Below, piece by piece: positions 7,194 through 7,976 of a stretch of 7,976 bases of DNA (positions within the stretch are counted from its first letter, which is position 1; the number at the start of each line of letters is the position of its first letter). The translations under genes and the position numbers were made by a program. Source of the DNA: a bacterium (GTDB taxonomy: Bacteria > JAHJDO01); NCBI GenBank assembly GCA_030671985.1, contig DAOVHI010000061.1:1-7976 (forward strand), in the 5' to 3' direction. Below the pieces are notes generated by a model. That model searched no databases and was not told the DNA's origin. It saw only the letters and a list, made by a program, of their open reading frames with translations.

Positions 7194-7976
7194 CAAAATT
7201 TCTCAAATTTGTTTAAAGTAATTTTTGCGGATCCTATCGGCAGCTCAAGCTGCAATTGGACGGGTATTTGCCTATCCCCCTCTAAAAACCAGATGATAAA
7301 GTTTCCCTCTTTTCCGCCCATAGTGGGAAACTTTGCGCTACAGCTGACTCTCATTGTACTAATCTTTCCGAATAATTCACTATTTATCTTCTCTTTTTTA
7401 AGCAGTAGTTTAACTGTTCTGATTTCATGTTTCGCATACAATTTTATACTATCTGCCTTACGCTCCTTATTAAAATAACCTTTTGCCAGAATACCCAATA
7501 TATCTGAAACATGCCCAGAGCCTGTCAATTGCAAATCTGTTTTCTCTCTTTTTTTGAGCCTATTATCATATTTATCTATGATTATAGAACTTGTTTTGCC
7601 TAGAGAAAAATCTACCGTTTCGTAGTAGTTTTTCTCCATGATGCCTCCAAGTCTTCTAATCCTCTGATTGATTGTTTTTTCCAGCATCAAAGAACTAAAA
7701 TCGGTTTTCTTAACAAACGATTCCATCTTATTATGCATCATATAGAACTTCTTTATGATTGGATTTTTCTCATCCATGGAATCTATCTGAAAAACAATTC
7801 GATACGCAGATATTTTTTTATATGTTCCTTCTTCTATCAATATCTTAGCTTCTGCAATTTTTATCAGCTTATAGAAGGACAGTTGATAGTTGATGTTGTA
7901 ATGAAATCCAGCAACCTTGTTCTCTTTCTTGAACTCTTCGGCAAAACCCGCGCAGGATAAAAAAAACAGGCAGAAG
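7193..7976 (-). CDS. DUF3108-family exported protein (5' end outside the window)
   Basis: The reading frame stays open to the window edge, giving 260 visible residues. A TTG at 7840 is not the true start, because coding sequence typical of the family continues upstream of it. The first visible residues, [15 protein letters not shown], look like the end of a signal peptide, with possible signal peptidase I cleavage after GFA. The Cys lies in a poor lipobox (FLSC), so a lipoprotein is less likely. The mature part begins [20 protein letters not shown], matching the beta-strand pattern with which DUF3108 proteins start. It ends with [19 protein letters not shown] and PIGSAKITL, matching the family's closing strands. 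Structurally these are thought to be beta-rich envelope proteins; the function is unknown. The middle is rich in Lys and has no catalytic motif. Its TGA shares a base with the lepA ATG, so it appears to be transcribed with lepA and lepB. Family assignment is from pattern recognition alone. Confidence 0.75.
   Translation of the reverse strand, partial: FCLFFLSCAGFAEEFKKENKVAGFHYNINYQLSFYKLIKIAEAKILIEEGTYKKISAYRIVFQIDSMDEKNPIIKKFYMMHNKMESFVKKTDFSSLMLEKTINQRIRRLGGIMEKNYYETVDFSLGKTSSIIIDKYDNRLKKREKTDLQLTGSGHVSDILGILAKGYFNKERKADSIKLYAKHEIRTVKLLLKKEKINSELFGKISTMRVSCSAKFPTMGGKEGNFIIWFLEGDRQIPVQLQLELPIGSAKITLNKFEKF

Noticed and set aside
7071-7478. Plus-strand 135-residue frame across the lepA/DUF3108 junction
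   Set aside because: It is antisense to two well-supported genes, lacks any recognisable motif, and its composition looks like reversed coding sequence.
7840-7840. TTG as the start of the DUF3108 gene (215-residue product)
   Set aside because: The frame stays open to the window edge and the extra 45 residues read as the end of a signal peptide followed by the family's typical first strands, so the true start lies outside the window.
7959-7966. Run of eight A (T on the coding strand) in the DUF3108 signal peptide as a phase-variation switch
   Set aside because: Eight bases is short, similar A/T runs occur elsewhere in this AT-rich DNA (for example inside uxs), and the frame is intact; it is best explained by Phe codons in a hydrophobic segment.

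Overview
This window is one densely packed run of genes, all read from the minus strand, so transcription runs from high to low coordinates. No tRNA, rRNA, CRISPR array, insertion sequence or other mobile element is visible. The DNA is AT-rich. The genes suggest a bacterium with a cell envelope that makes an acidic surface polysaccharide. The DUF3108-type exported protein suggests a diderm (Gram-negative-type) cell. Gene content and gene order fit poorly cultivated lineages such as Omnitrophota or Elusimicrobiota, but that placement is a guess and nothing in the window proves it.

Upstream block (about 7976 to 4755, minus strand): a DUF3108-family exported protein, cut at its 5' end by the window edge, then lepA (elongation factor 4) and lepB (signal peptidase I). 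The stop of each gene touches or overlaps the start of the next (a shared A in TGATG, then TGAATG), so the three genes look co-transcribed and translationally coupled. They join a translation factor, the signal-peptide-cleaving enzyme and a protein that is itself probably exported.

A 64-bp gap (4691-4754) is the only real intergenic space. It holds a plausible minus-strand promoter and a strong ribosome binding site, and no terminator that I can see. The downstream block may therefore have its own start while also receiving read-through from lepB.

Downstream block (4690 to 14): an unrecognised 64-residue single-pass membrane protein, UDP-glucose 6-dehydrogenase (ugd), a WbpA-type UDP-N-acetylglucosamine 6-dehydrogenase, a WbpP/TviC-type 4-epimerase, and UDP-glucuronate decarboxylase (UXS). 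Together the four enzymes form two parallel two-step routes to sugar donors. One is UDP-Glc to UDP-GlcA to UDP-xylose. The other is UDP-GlcNAc to UDP-GlcNAcA to UDP-GalNAcA. The genes of one route flank those of the other. No glycosyltransferase, polymerase or flippase is inside the window; these would be expected beyond position 1, where a possible next start codon is just visible. The most open question is the small membrane protein, whose stop codon overlaps the ugd start codon.
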